From Methylobacterium sp. WL119 (lineage in GTDB: Bacteria > Pseudomonadota > Alphaproteobacteria > Rhizobiales > Beijerinckiaceae), in the NCBI RefSeq assembly GCF_008039875.1, contig NZ_VRUU01000002.1:1-64000 (forward strand): a stretch of 64,000 nucleotides of DNA. Reading direction: 5' to 3'. Position numbers and translations under genes: made by a program. This document shows positions 20,923 to 29,936 of the stretch, piece by piece. The notes under the pieces are model-generated. The model searched no databases and was not told where the DNA came from. It saw only the letters and a program-made list of their open reading frames with translations. Position 1 is the stretch's first letter; every line of letters starts with the position of its first letter.

Positions 20923-21849
20923 CTACGGGGCGCACGGCTTGTCCGGCGCCTTGTCGAGCTCGAGGCGGGTCATGTCGCCGAGGATCGCGAAGTCGCCGTA
21001 GTCGAGCTTGAGCGCGCCGCTGACCCCGTTCTCGTAGAGGTCGAAGGTAAGGGTGTAGATCGGCGTGCGCTCGCCCTCCCCTTGCGTGAAGTAGCTCAGC
21101 GTCACCGGCCAGTGCGGCACGGCGGCCATCGCACCCTCGTGCAGCGGCTTGTCGCGGTCCGACGCGGCGGCGTTCGCCGGCGCCGTCGCACGGCGGCCGA
21201 TCACGGCCAGGGTGTCGTAGACCTTGCGGCCGTCGTCCGACCCGTCGAACACTTTGGCCGACATCGTGGTGTCGCCGGCCCGCGCGGCCTGGACGAGGCG
21301 GCGCATGTGCAGGCTCGGGAACAGCACCGGGCCGGCGGCGGTGAACTGGTCCTTCTTGGGCTCATTGAGCCGGACCTTGAACGCGTCGCCGCTCGCATCC
21401 GCGGTGCCGTCGACGGCCGGGCTCGGCTGTCCGTTCAGCACCGTCACCGTGCGGAAGCGGAAATCGCGGGCCTCGCCGCCCTCGAAGGTGGTGTTGCGCA
21501 GGTCCGAGGTCCGGCTGCCGCTCTCGCCGGATTCGAGCACCGTCACCTGGCGGGTCTGCATGGTGTAGCCGCGGCAGGAGTCGCCCTTGAACTCGATCAC
21601 GATGCGCCCGCGCGCGCTCTCGACCGCCCGGGTCCCGCCGGTGGAGGCGAGCGACAGGTCGTAGACCGCCTTGTGGTTGGCGAGGATCACCGGCTCGGGC
21701 TTTCCGGGCTTCGGATCCTCGGGCTTTGCCGCCTCGGGCGCCGGCTTGGCCGAGGCGTCGGGCGTGGCCGGCGCCGCATGGGCCATGCCGCCGAAGCAGG
21801 CCGCGCCGGCGAGGAACGCGGCGACGAGGGCGGTGGCGTGGCGTGGCAT
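20923..21849 (-). CDS. eipB: EipB-type periplasmic envelope-integrity protein (DUF1849)
   Basis: 308 residues. A signal peptide (MPRHATALVAAFLAGAACFG to AHA) is followed by a Pro/Lys/Glu-rich linker and a ~250-residue domain starting ILANHKAVYDLSLA, the hallmark of DUF1849/EipB. In Brucella, EipB is a beta-spiral periplasmic protein needed for envelope stress resistance and functionally linked to TPR protein TtpA. The conserved cysteine pair could be Cys in GDSCRGY and the near-terminal Cys in KPCAP. It is likely exported to the periplasm. Confidence 0.85.
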   Translation of the reverse strand: MPRHATALVAAFLAGAACFGGMAHAAPATPDASAKPAPEAAKPEDPKPGKPEPVILANHKAVYDLSLASTGGTRAVESARGRIVIEFKGDSCRGYTMQTRQVTVLESGESGSRTSDLRNTTFEGGEARDFRFRTVTVLNGQPSPAVDGTADASGDAFKVRLNEPKKDQFTAAGPVLFPSLHMRRLVQAARAGDTTMSAKVFDGSDDGRKVYDTLAVIGRRATAPANAAASDRDKPLHEGAMAAVPHWPVTLSYFTQGEGERTPIYTLTFDLYENGVSGALKLDYGDFAILGDMTRLELDKAPDKPCAP

Positions 21850-21938
21850 CGTGAAAACTCCCGAGGCGGTGACGGCCGAAGTTGAGGCGCAGGCTGCAGG
21901 TAGTGGGTGCCGGGCCCGGAGCAATGCCGGGCGCCGGA

Positions 21939-23825
21939 TCAGCGGTAGCCGGCCGCCTGAAGCTCGAACAGCTCGGCGTAGCGTCCGCCGAGGGCGACGA
22001 GCGCGTCGTGCGTGCCGGCTTCGAGCACCTTTCCGTCCTCCAGCACCAGGATGCGATCGGCCATCCGAACGGTGGAGAATCGGTGCGAGATCAGCACCGC
22101 GGCCCGCCCGGCGCTGAGGTCGCGGAAGCGGCGGAACACGTCGTACTCGGCGCGCGCGTCGAGCGCGGCCGTCGGCTCGTCGAGGATCAGGATCTCGGCG
22201 TCGCGCATGTAGGCCCGGGACAGGGCGATCTTCTGCCACTGGCCCCCGGACAGGTCGACGCCGCCGTCGAAGCGCTTGCCGAGGGGCTGGTCGTATCCGG
22301 CCGGCAGGCGCGCGATGACCGCGTCGGCGAGGCCGCGCACAGCCGCACGGCCGATGCGCTCGGCATCGTCCCGGGCCTCGATCCGCCCGACGGCGACGTT
22401 CTCGCCGGCGGTGAGGTCGAAGCGGACGAAATCCTGGAAGATCGCACCGATGCGGCCGCGGAGCGCGTCGAGGTCGTAGGCCTGCAGCGGCAGGCCGTCG
22501 AGCAGGATGCGCCCCTCGGTCGGGTCGTAGAGCCGGGTCATCAGCTTGACGATCGTGGTCTTGCCGGCCCCGTTCTCGCCGACGAGCGCCAGGGTCTCGC
22601 CCGCCGCGAGGGTGAAGCTCAGGTGCCGCACCGCCCACGCGTCGACGCCGGGATAGCGGAAGCCGACATCCTCGAAGGCGAGGCCCTGGCGGATCGTCGC
22701 CGGCAGGGGTGCCGGGGTCTCGGGCGAGCGGATCGACGGCGCGATCGCGAAGAACGAGAACAGGTCCTCGAGGTACTGCGTCTGCCCGGCGATCTGGGTG
22801 AACCCGAGCAGCAGGCCCTCGATCAGCCCGCGCAGGCGCTGGAAGGCGCCGGCAAGGAAGGCGAGATCGCCGATCGAGAAGCCGCCCGCCACAGTGCGCC
22901 AGACGATGACGGCGTAGGCGGCGTAGTAGGCCAGCGTGCCGAGCGCCGCGAAGGCGCCGCCCCAGCCGGCGCGGCGGATCGCCAGCGCGCGGTTGTCGGC
23001 CACCACCTTGTCGGCGAGGCCGGCATAGAGGTCGGTGATGTAGCCGTTCAGGCCGAACAGCTTGACCTCCTTGGCCGATTCGACGCTGGCGCCGAGGTAG
23101 CGCAGGTAGTCGATCCGCCGCCGTTCCGGGGTGCGGATCCAGGCGAGGCGGTAACCGGCTCGGGTGAAGTGCGCCTCGTTGAGGAAGGCCGGCACCAGCG
23201 CCGCCGCGATCAGCACGATCAGCCACGGGGTGTAGACCGCGACGCCCGCGGCGAACGAGAGCAAAGTCACCAGGGCCTGCCCCTGCCCGAACACCTGGGC
23301 GATCAGGCTGGTGCGCCCGGTGACCTGCCGGCGCGCCCGCTCAAGCCGGTCCTGCTGTGCGCTGTCCTCGAACTGCGCGAGGTCGAGGGCCGCCGCATGG
23401 CGCATCAGCCGGAGCGAGGCGGCGTTGGAATAGAGGTCGGCGACCAACCCGTCGACCAACGTGCTGAGGCGTCCGATCAGGTCGGAGAGGATCGCCAGGG
23501 CGAGTTCGGCCGCGACCAAGGCCGCGAGCCGCGACAGGTGCGGGTCCGAGAGCCACGCATCGACGCTCATCGGCGTCGCCCGCGGCCGGGCATGTTCCGC
23601 GACGATCGCGTCGAGGATCAGCTTCGCGAGCCACAGGGTCGCCACCGGCAGCCCGGCGCCGACGAGGCGCAGGGCGAGGCTGGCGGCGAACAGGCGCGGG
23701 CTCGCGGCGCGGACCTGCGCGAACAGGGCCGGCAGGTAGCGCAGCGATCCGAAGCGTTCGGAGATGTGTCGCCTGGCGGCGGCGAGCGGGGCGGCCAGGG
23801 CGGGGTCGAGGCGGGCGGTCGGCAT
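21939..23825 (-). CDS. ABC exporter with fused membrane and ATPase domains
   Basis: 628 residues. Membrane helices span ~45-330, with the ATPase in the last ~240 residues: Walker A GENGAGKTT, Q-loop IFQDFVRFD, signature LSGGQWQKIALSRA, Walker B ILILDEPTAALDA and switch His in ISHRFS. It is a half-transporter expected to work as a homodimer in the inner membrane. The membrane region resembles exporters of the MsbA/lipid A-core or peptide type, but the substrate cannot be read from the sequence. EipB follows 89 bp downstream on the same strand. Confidence 0.88.
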   Translation of the reverse strand: MPTARLDPALAAPLAAARRHISERFGSLRYLPALFAQVRAASPRLFAASLALRLVGAGLPVATLWLAKLILDAIVAEHARPRATPMSVDAWLSDPHLSRLAALVAAELALAILSDLIGRLSTLVDGLVADLYSNAASLRLMRHAAALDLAQFEDSAQQDRLERARRQVTGRTSLIAQVFGQGQALVTLLSFAAGVAVYTPWLIVLIAAALVPAFLNEAHFTRAGYRLAWIRTPERRRIDYLRYLGASVESAKEVKLFGLNGYITDLYAGLADKVVADNRALAIRRAGWGGAFAALGTLAYYAAYAVIVWRTVAGGFSIGDLAFLAGAFQRLRGLIEGLLLGFTQIAGQTQYLEDLFSFFAIAPSIRSPETPAPLPATIRQGLAFEDVGFRYPGVDAWAVRHLSFTLAAGETLALVGENGAGKTTIVKLMTRLYDPTEGRILLDGLPLQAYDLDALRGRIGAIFQDFVRFDLTAGENVAVGRIEARDDAERIGRAAVRGLADAVIARLPAGYDQPLGKRFDGGVDLSGGQWQKIALSRAYMRDAEILILDEPTAALDARAEYDVFRRFRDLSAGRAAVLISHRFSTVRMADRILVLEDGKVLEAGTHDALVALGGRYAELFELQAAGYR

Positions 23826-23967
23826 CCCGGCGGGTATGGGCCGGCGCGGAGCCGGCGTCGATGCCGAAGGCCCCGCGAGCTGTCCGAAGGTCTTCCGCGC
23901 CGACGCTTGTTGACGGCCGGCCCGATCGTCTACGCCGTGCTTTGCTCCGGCAGCGCAACGTCTCTAT

Positions 23968-24007
23968 CTTGCCAAGCGTTTGCAAAACTTGCCAAGCGTT
24001 TGCCAAA
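23968..24007 (+). repeat. Tandem 20-bp repeat, operator candidate
   Basis: Two adjacent 20-bp copies (CTTGCCAAGCGTTTGCAAAA then the same with one change, TGCCAAA) lie 20 bp before the ATG of the helix-hairpin-helix gene. Each copy contains an imperfect inverted repeat, TTGCCAA-GCG-TTTGCAA. The 20-bp period places both on the same face of the helix, as expected for a protein-binding site. The stretch is much richer in A/T than its surroundings. Confidence 0.65.
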
Positions 24008-24027
24008 CAACACGGATGGGAGGGGCG

Positions 24028-24576
24028 ATGCTGAGCGGTTCGACGATTCTGCGGATCTCGCTTCTGCTGGTCGTCGCGGGCTGCCTCGCCGCCCTGATCC
24101 AGTATTTTCTGCCGCACGCACCGTCGCCGGCGCAGGCGCCGCCGGTCTCCGTGCCGCCGGCATCCGTCGCCCCGGCGCCGCGAAAGGTCGGGACGCCGAC
24201 GCTGGTCCCGTCCCCCGCAGCGCCTCGAGCGGACCTCGCCGCGCCGCCGGTATCGCCGGATCCCGCGCCCACACCCGCTCCGGCACCCCAGCCGACCGCG
24301 GAAGCCCCGGTTCTCTCGCAATCCGTGCCGGAGTCACAACCGACCGGTCAGGCGGAGGTGAACGAGGCCGGCGACAGCGCCGGACCGCGCGCGCTGGCGC
24401 TGGTCGACCTCAACACCGCATCGCTGGCGGAGCTGAACGGGTTGCGCGGCGGCGGCAGCATCGGGCGGGCGATCATCCAGCGCCGGCCCTACACGACGAT
24501 CGACCAGTTGCTGTCGAAGCGCGTGCTCAGCCGCGCGACCTACGACAAGATCAAGGATCAGATCACGATCCGCTGA
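24028..24576 (+). CDS. Membrane-anchored helix-hairpin-helix protein (ComEA-like)
   Basis: 182 residues. An N-terminal membrane helix (ILRISLLLVVAGCLAALIQ) is followed by an ~80-residue Pro/Ala linker and a C-terminal helix-hairpin-helix domain, LVDLNTASLAELNGLRG, with a second hairpin ending YDKIKDQITI. The layout resembles ComEA, which binds DNA in the periplasm during uptake, but similar proteins are widespread without competence systems. The start is fixed by GGGAGGGGC before ATG at 24028. It lies directly behind the tandem 20-bp repeat. Confidence 0.75.
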   Translation: MLSGSTILRISLLLVVAGCLAALIQYFLPHAPSPAQAPPVSVPPASVAPAPRKVGTPTLVPSPAAPRADLAAPPVSPDPAPTPAPAPQPTAEAPVLSQSVPESQPTGQAEVNEAGDSAGPRALALVDLNTASLAELNGLRGGGSIGRAIIQRRPYTTIDQLLSKRVLSRATYDKIKDQITIR

Positions 24577-24723
24577 GATGCCCGCGACCGCGAAGCCGAG
24601 CTGTCCTTGTCGGGGGCCGGAGCGGTGCCGCAACTGGCGCAGCCTGCGCCGGTTGCCTATTGTGGACCCTACGGGCGGATCGTCTGCGCGGGCGATCCCC
24701 GATCAAGGTGCGAGGAGCTGCGC

Positions 24724-24939
24724 ATGTTCACCCAGACCGGCAGCGCGATCCTTCGGGACGACCTCGGCGTCGAGGAGACGACCGAGACCGACAACATCGT
24801 GCGGTGGGACGGCGAGCGGCTCTACGTCGAGCACGACGTCTACCACAACGGGCAGCTGGTCCACCGCAAGTACCGCCGCAACGTGACCGAGCCGGTCGCC
24901 CGCGCGCTGCTCGCCGTGATCAACCGCGCCAAGCAATGA
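24724..24939 (+). CDS. Hypothetical small protein (71 aa)
   Basis: 71 residues, hydrophilic, with no recognised domain: VRWDGERLYVEHDVYHNGQLVHRKYRRN suggests a small beta-rich fold. The ATG at 24724 is preceded by GAGGAG. Its stop overlaps the start of the DUF3016 gene as ATGA, so the two are translationally coupled. The reading frame is open further upstream, but without a better start. Confidence 0.6.
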   Translation: MFTQTGSAILRDDLGVEETTETDNIVRWDGERLYVEHDVYHNGQLVHRKYRRNVTEPVARALLAVINRAKQ

Positions 24940-25433
24940 GGCGCGTCGTCCTGGCAGCCCTGACGGGTCTCGCGCTCGGCGGTCCCGCCGTCGCGCAGGT
25001 CGGCGTGCGCTACGTCGCGCCGGAGCGCTTCACCGACGCGGAGGACCGTTGGGCCTCCTCCGGCCGGAGCCTGCGGCTGACGCTGGCGGAGATGACGCGG
25101 ATCTTCCAGGACCTCGGCAGCCGGCGCCTCGGCCCCGACGAGAGCCTCGACATCACCGTCCTCGACATCGATCTCGCCGGGTACGAGCGGCCGGGCTTCG
25201 GCACGCCGAGTGGCCTGCGGATCGTCCAGGACTTCACGCCGCCGCGGATCCGGCTCGCCTACGCACTGCGGCGTGGCAAGCGGGTGGTCGCCAGCGGCGA
25301 GGATACGGTCACCGACCCCAACTTCATGCTGACGGCCAACCCACGCTTCTCGACCGGCGGCCTGTATTACGAGCGCGCGGTGCTGCGCGACTGGTTCGCG
25401 CGCCGCTTCCCGGTTCCGGCCGGCCGCGGCTGA
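24936..25433 (+). CDS. DUF3016 family exported protein
   Basis: 165 residues with a short signal peptide (to GGPAVAQ). The mature part shows RYVAPERFTDAEDRW, VTVLDIDLAGYERPG-like strands, PPRIRLAYALRRGKRVVASGEDTVTDPNFM and YYERAVLRDWFARRFP, the typical order of DUF3016. The family is periplasmic and of unknown function. It is coupled by a 4-nt overlap to the small gene upstream. Confidence 0.8.
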   Translation: MRRVVLAALTGLALGGPAVAQVGVRYVAPERFTDAEDRWASSGRSLRLTLAEMTRIFQDLGSRRLGPDESLDITVLDIDLAGYERPGFGTPSGLRIVQDFTPPRIRLAYALRRGKRVVASGEDTVTDPNFMLTANPRFSTGGLYYERAVLRDWFARRFPVPAGRG

Positions 25434-25473
25434 CGGACGTTTCGCGCGCCGAACCGCGCGGCTCGACCGCGGC

Positions 25474-26268
25474 TCACGCCGGCCAGCGCGGCGTGCGCTT
25501 CTGAAGGAAGGCATCGATGCCCTCGTCGGCGTCGGCGAGCATCATGTTCCGGGTCATGACCTCGGCGGCGTAGGCGTAGGCCTCCTCGAGGCCGAGCTCC
25601 GCCTGGCGGCCGAAGGCTTCCTTGCCGATCGCCACCACCCGCGCCGACTTGCCCGCGATGCGCATCGCCATCGCCTGCACCGTCGCATCGAGATCGGCGG
25701 TCGGCACCGCACGGTTGACGAGGCCGATGCGCAACGCCTCCGCGGCGTCGATCGGCTCGCCGAGCAGCAGCATCTCCATCGCCGCCTTGCGCGGCACCGC
25801 GCGGGAGAGCGCGACCATCGGGGTCGAGCAGAACAGGCCGATGTTGACCCCGGGCGTCGCGAAGCGGGCGTCGTCGGCGCAGACCGCGAGATCGCAGGTC
25901 GCGACCAGCTGGCAGCCGGCGGCGGTGGCGATGCCGTGAACCTGCGCGATCACCGGCTGCGGCAGCCGGGTGATCGCCAGCATCAGCCGGGAGCAGGCGC
26001 GGAACACCTCGGCCGCGGCCTCGCGCCCGGGATGCGCGCGCATCTCCTTGAGATCGTGACCGGCGCAGAAGGCCGGCCCGGCGCCGCGCAGCACGACGAC
26101 GCGCACGGCTCGATCCTCGGCGATCGCGTCGAGCGCATCCTGCAAGGCCGCCATCAGCCCGAGGGACAGCGCGTTGCGGGCCGGACCGCGGTTCAGCGTC
26201 AGCGTGGCGATGCCTTCGGCATCCGCGCGAAGCAGCAGCGGCGCGTCGGTCTGCGCGGTCGAGGACAT
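25474..26268 (-). CDS. Enoyl-CoA hydratase/isomerase family protein
   Basis: 264 residues with the crotonase fold. The CoA-binding/oxyanion segments are GPAFCAGHDLKEM and QVHGIATAAGCQLVATCDLAV. The ATPGVNIGLFCSTPMVALSRAV stretch resembles the ECHDC3 subgroup rather than classical enoyl-CoA hydratases. The position of one of the two catalytic acids appears replaced, so hydratase activity is not certain. It lies downstream of a truncated acyl-CoA synthetase gene on the same strand, 64 bp away. Confidence 0.85.
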   Translation of the reverse strand: MSSTAQTDAPLLLRADAEGIATLTLNRGPARNALSLGLMAALQDALDAIAEDRAVRVVVLRGAGPAFCAGHDLKEMRAHPGREAAAEVFRACSRLMLAITRLPQPVIAQVHGIATAAGCQLVATCDLAVCADDARFATPGVNIGLFCSTPMVALSRAVPRKAAMEMLLLGEPIDAAEALRIGLVNRAVPTADLDATVQAMAMRIAGKSARVVAIGKEAFGRQAELGLEEAYAYAAEVMTRNMMLADADEGIDAFLQKRTPRWPA

Positions 26269-26332
26269 GCCCTGGCTCCCGTCTCGATGGCCGGTCAAGC
26301 CTATCACGGACGCGTCGGGTTTCGAGGATGGC

Positions 26333-26824
26333 TCAGGCCCGGCGCGCCGGCAGCGCCTGCGGGGCGAGCGGGGCGTCGTCGTACTCGGCGATCTCGAGGT
26401 CGATGCGGGCGAAGTCGGCGCCGCCGTGCCACCACACCAGCGGCTGAACCGAGACGAGGCCCTGGACGCTGCACAGCGTCTCCGCGAGGCCGGCGTCGAC
26501 GAACAGGTGGCGCGGGCCGATCGCGTCGAGGCTCCGGGCAAGCGCGGTCCCGCGCAGGGTGAGGTCGAGCGGCATCACGGTGACGCCGACGGAGCCAAGG
26601 CCCTGCCAGATCGCGAGCACGTCGGGCTGGTTGCGCATCAGCAGGGCGACGACGTCGCCTTCCCCCAGCCGCTCGTGCAGGGCCCAGCGGGCGTAGCGGT
26701 TGCGGCGCTCGCCCGAGGGTGCGTCGCTCGGTTCGGCGAGGCGCAGCGACGGCGGCACGAAGGCGGGATCTGGCTCTGCGCGGTGGTCGAGGGCGAAGTG
26801 CATGCGGCGTCCAGTCCGGCTCAT
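26333..26824 (-). pseudogene. N-terminal stub of a FATP-type long-chain acyl-CoA synthetase
   Basis: 163 codons. RYARWALHERLGEGDVVALL followed by MRNQPDVLAIWQGLGSVG, and LRGTALARSLDAIGPRHLFVD, match the N-terminal subdomain of fatty-acid-transport/very-long-chain acyl-CoA synthetases, which are normally ~600 residues. The ATP-binding P-loop, adenylation core and C-terminal lid are absent, and the reading frame ends cleanly 64 bp before the enoyl-CoA hydratase start. It is either a decayed remnant or a retained small protein. The ATG at 26824 or 26803 could be used. It cannot be an active ligase. Confidence 0.55.
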
Positions 26825-27129
26825 TGCGGAAGATGTCGGACTCCGATCTGCTCGCCACCGGTTAATAGCAGGCTTCGAACCCCCGCGTAGGGCAGGATCA
26901 AGTCGAAACAAGTTCCGCGGTTCCGCAAGGCAGACGAGGGACCGGGACGGCCAGTGACGCGGTAGAAACGCCGCTATCGATTGCAACGCAGGTAACGCTT
27001 AACCACGAACGACCTTCACCTTTGTCCTGCGTGGCCTGAGGCAATCCGTCGGGCCGCTCCCCCTGGGCGGCGTTCACCGTTCGGCGTATCTCGCCCGTCT
27101 CAACGACTCGCAAGAAGTCGTCGACGACG
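26825..27129. other. 305-bp intergenic region
   Basis: Divergent promoter region between the synthetase stub and the exported protein. It holds two TTAACC motifs (26860-26865 on the complementary strand, 26999-27004) and is richer in A/T than its neighbours. I saw no RNA gene or hairpin. Confidence 0.5.
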
Positions 27130-27585
27130 ATGAGGAAACTTTCGCCCATGCGCATGTTCGCCACGCCGGCCGCCGCGGCCGCCCTCCTGAGCCTCGGTCT
27201 CGCCGCGCAGCCCGCCGCGGCGCAGATCCGCAACGCCCCGGCCCCGCGGGCGCTGGAATTCGCAGCCTACATCTTCGCGGCGTCGAACGTCTGCGGCTAT
27301 CGGATCGGGACCGACACCTTCGAGGCGCTGCTGGTCAAGCAGGGCACCCGATCGGCCGACGTCAGCCCGCGCGGCCCGTTCGGCGGCCGGGTGCAGTCGA
27401 TGTTCGCGCTGATGTCGAACGACATGGCCCAGCATCGCGAGAAGGCGTGCCTCGCCGTCGCCGGCGAATACGGCCCCGAAGGCACGGTCGCGAAGGACGT
27501 GCTGCTGCCGGCCGCAGCCGACGCGCCGCCCGCCGGCGCCGACACGCCCGCGCCACCGGCACCGGCGCCGAAGCCCGCCCAGTAA
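27130..27585 (+). CDS. Exported hypothetical protein with Pro/Ala tail
   Basis: 151 residues. MRMFATPAAAAALLSLGLAAQPAAAQ (within the first 32 residues) is a clear signal peptide. The mature region (~90 residues) has two cysteines, in NVCGYRIG and EKACLAVAGEYGPEG, which could form a disulfide in the periplasm, and ends in a low-complexity Pro/Ala/Asp tail. No domain is recognised. A start seven codons downstream at the second Met is possible. It converges on the uracil-DNA glycosylase gene. Confidence 0.65.
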   Translation: MRKLSPMRMFATPAAAAALLSLGLAAQPAAAQIRNAPAPRALEFAAYIFAASNVCGYRIGTDTFEALLVKQGTRSADVSPRGPFGGRVQSMFALMSNDMAQHREKACLAVAGEYGPEGTVAKDVLLPAAADAPPAGADTPAPPAPAPKPAQ

Positions 27586-27603
27586 CGCTGCGGGACGGAG
27601 CCG

Positions 27604-28293
27604 TCAGGGAAGGCGCCACGCGATCGGCGCCGACCCATGCTCGGCGAGCCACGCGTTGGCCCGGCCGAAGGGGTCCGAGCCGGGGAAGTCGCGCGCCCGG
27701 TTCAACGGCGACGGATGGCCGCATTCGAGCACGCCGTGTCGCGATCGGTCGATCAGCGCGGCCCGCGCCCGCGCCTGTGCCCCCCACAGGAGGAACACGG
27801 CGGGCTCGGCGCGCGCCGAGACGGCCGCGACCGCCTCGTCGGCGAGCCTCGCCCAGCCGAACCGAAGATGCGCCCCGGCCTGGCCCGCCTCGACGGTGAG
27901 TGCGCTGTTGAGGAGCAGCACCCCCTGGTGCGCCCAGGCCGTGAGGTCGCCGCGCGTCGCCTTGCCCGGCTCGACCTCGGCCAGGATCACCTTAAGCGAG
28001 GCCGGCAGGCGCCGGGAGCCGACATAGGAGAAGGCGAGCCCGTTGGCGTCGCCCGGCGTCGGATACGGATCCTGCCCGAGGATCACGACCTTCACCGCGG
28101 GCAGCGGCGTCAGCGCCAGGGCGGCAAAGATGTTGCCGGGCGCGGGCAAGACCTGCGCGCCGGCTGCGATCCGTTCGTCGACCCGTGCCGCCACGATATC
28201 CGCCGCGCCCTCCGTGAAGAACGGCAAGGCGAGCCACGGGGATGCGCTTTGCCGGAACGCGGCGAGCGCTGCGGAGACGGTCGGTTCGGTCAT
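27604..28293 (-). CDS. ung: Uracil-DNA glycosylase, family 1
   Basis: 229 residues. It removes uracil from DNA to begin base-excision repair. The water-activating loop GQDPYP carries Asp75, LLLNSALTVEAGQAG forms the uracil pocket, and GHPSPLNRARDFPGSDPF provides the catalytic His and the DNA-intercalation loop. The start overlaps the stop of the 5'-nucleotidase gene as ATGA, indicating a polycistronic message of at least two genes. Confidence 0.95.
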   Translation of the reverse strand: MTEPTVSAALAAFRQSASPWLALPFFTEGAADIVAARVDERIAAGAQVLPAPGNIFAALALTPLPAVKVVILGQDPYPTPGDANGLAFSYVGSRRLPASLKVILAEVEPGKATRGDLTAWAHQGVLLLNSALTVEAGQAGAHLRFGWARLADEAVAAVSARAEPAVFLLWGAQARARAALIDRSRHGVLECGHPSPLNRARDFPGSDPFGRANAWLAEHGSAPIAWRLP

Positions 28294-29822
28294 CGGCCGA
28301 TCAGGATGCGTTCGCCCTCGGTCACGGTGATCGGGGCGTGGCGGGCGACATAATCGATCACGGCGGTGGCGACGAGCCCGCCATCCGTCGCGCCGATCAA
28401 GGTCCGCCCCCGAGCCAGCACGCCGTAGCCGTTTCCCCCCTCGTAGAGGAAGTTGTTGGCGGCGACCCGGTAGGTCCGGGCCGGGTCCAGTGGCGCATCG
28501 CCGACGCGGACGGAGACGATCCTGTCGCCCGCCGGCGCATCGGGATCGACGCGGACGGTCAGGCCCGAGACCTGCGCGAAGCGGCCGGCCGGGCGGCCGA
28601 GCTCGCGAAACCCCGCCTCCAGCAGCGCGCGGACCTGGGCGCCGGTGATCGCCACCGACACGATGGTGTTGCCGAACGGAAGCTCGGTGAGGATGTCGTG
28701 CCGCGTCAGCATCGTGCCGGCCGGGTACAGGCGGTCGCCGCGCACGCCGCCGCCGTTCATCACCGCGATGTCGGCGCCCGTCGCCTCCCGCAGCGCGTCG
28801 GCGACGAGGCTCCCGAAGCTCGCCTCGCGGGCGCGCACGGAGACGATGCGGCTGTCGAGCGGATAGGCGGTCTCGCCGACCGGCACGTCGAGCCGGCGCG
28901 ACAGGTCGCCCTCGAGCTTGCGCACGAGGGTCAGCGTATCCGGATCGGGTGCGACGGTCGCCGAATCGTGGATTCGGAAGCTCGGCCGCCACGTCACGCG
29001 CCGCGTGCCGTCCGCCGTCGAGACGCTGGCGTGGATGTCGATGGCGGTGACGTAATGCGCGTCGCTGCTCGACTCCGCGAGCACGCGGCGCCCGTCGTAC
29101 TGCACCACGAGGTCGTGGTCGTGCCCCGACAAAAGGATGTCGGCATGGCCCGCCGCCAGCATCGCGAGATCGGTCGCGCGCGCGGTGTGGACGATCGCCA
29201 CGACGAGATCCGCGCCGTCGGCGCGCAGCGCCTCAGCCTGCGCGGCCAGCGTCTCCAGCTCGGGCCCGAAGCGCAGATCGCCGCTCTGGGATTTCTCCGG
29301 CGTCGCGGCCAACGCGATGCCGGTGACGCCGACGTGCAGGCCGCCGAGGGTGAGCATCTGCCGATCGCGCAGGCTCGGCAACGGCCGGCCAGACCCGTCC
29401 CGCAGGTTGGCGGCGAAGCACGGGAAGGCGGCGGCGGCCATGCGCTCGCGGAAGACGGCGGGCCCGAAATCGAATTCGTGGTTGCCGGGGACGAACACGT
29501 CCGGCGGGGCGAGGTTCAGCAGGTCGACGATGTGGGCGCCCTTGTCGAACCCCGACATCAGCGAGGGCGACAGGGTGTCGCCGGCATGGGCGTAGAGCAC
29601 CGGGACACCGCGGTCGCGCTCGGCCTTCACGATCGCATTGAGCCGCGCGAACCCGCCGCGCCCGTCGACCTCGCCCATCAGGTAGACGTCGTTGACGAGG
29701 AGCAGCGTCAGCGTCGGCTCGGGCGCCGTTGGCTCGGTCGCGTTCGCGATGGCGGGCAGGCCGGCCGAAAAGCCGGCGCCGATGCCGAGACCGAAGGTCT
29801 GGCGGCGATTGGGGCGAGGCAT
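28290..29822 (-). CDS. Exported 5'-nucleotidase / metallophosphoesterase
   Basis: 510 residues. The N-terminus (MPRPNRRQTFGLGIGAGFSA) looks like a signal peptide. The metallophosphoesterase core begins LLLVNDVYLMGE and includes AGDTLSPS, VPGNHEFDFG and SGHDHDLVVQ. The first metal motif is D-V-Y rather than the usual D-x-H, a change that may affect metal binding. The C-terminal 5'-nucleotidase domain has NGGGVRGDRLYPAG and NNFLYEGGNGY. It likely releases phosphate from nucleotides in the periplasm. It is upstream of and coupled to ung. Confidence 0.85.
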   Translation of the reverse strand: MPRPNRRQTFGLGIGAGFSAGLPAIANATEPTAPEPTLTLLLVNDVYLMGEVDGRGGFARLNAIVKAERDRGVPVLYAHAGDTLSPSLMSGFDKGAHIVDLLNLAPPDVFVPGNHEFDFGPAVFRERMAAAAFPCFAANLRDGSGRPLPSLRDRQMLTLGGLHVGVTGIALAATPEKSQSGDLRFGPELETLAAQAEALRADGADLVVAIVHTARATDLAMLAAGHADILLSGHDHDLVVQYDGRRVLAESSSDAHYVTAIDIHASVSTADGTRRVTWRPSFRIHDSATVAPDPDTLTLVRKLEGDLSRRLDVPVGETAYPLDSRIVSVRAREASFGSLVADALREATGADIAVMNGGGVRGDRLYPAGTMLTRHDILTELPFGNTIVSVAITGAQVRALLEAGFRELGRPAGRFAQVSGLTVRVDPDAPAGDRIVSVRVGDAPLDPARTYRVAANNFLYEGGNGYGVLARGRTLIGATDGGLVATAVIDYVARHAPITVTEGERILIGR

Positions 29823-29936
29823 GGCGTTGCGTCTTGGCGGAAAAGCCCAGCCTACCCCCGCCGACGTGACGCGCGCACGACGGTCCTTAAAGCATCTTCG
29901 CGCGCGGTGAAGCCCGGCCCGCCCGCAGACGATGTC

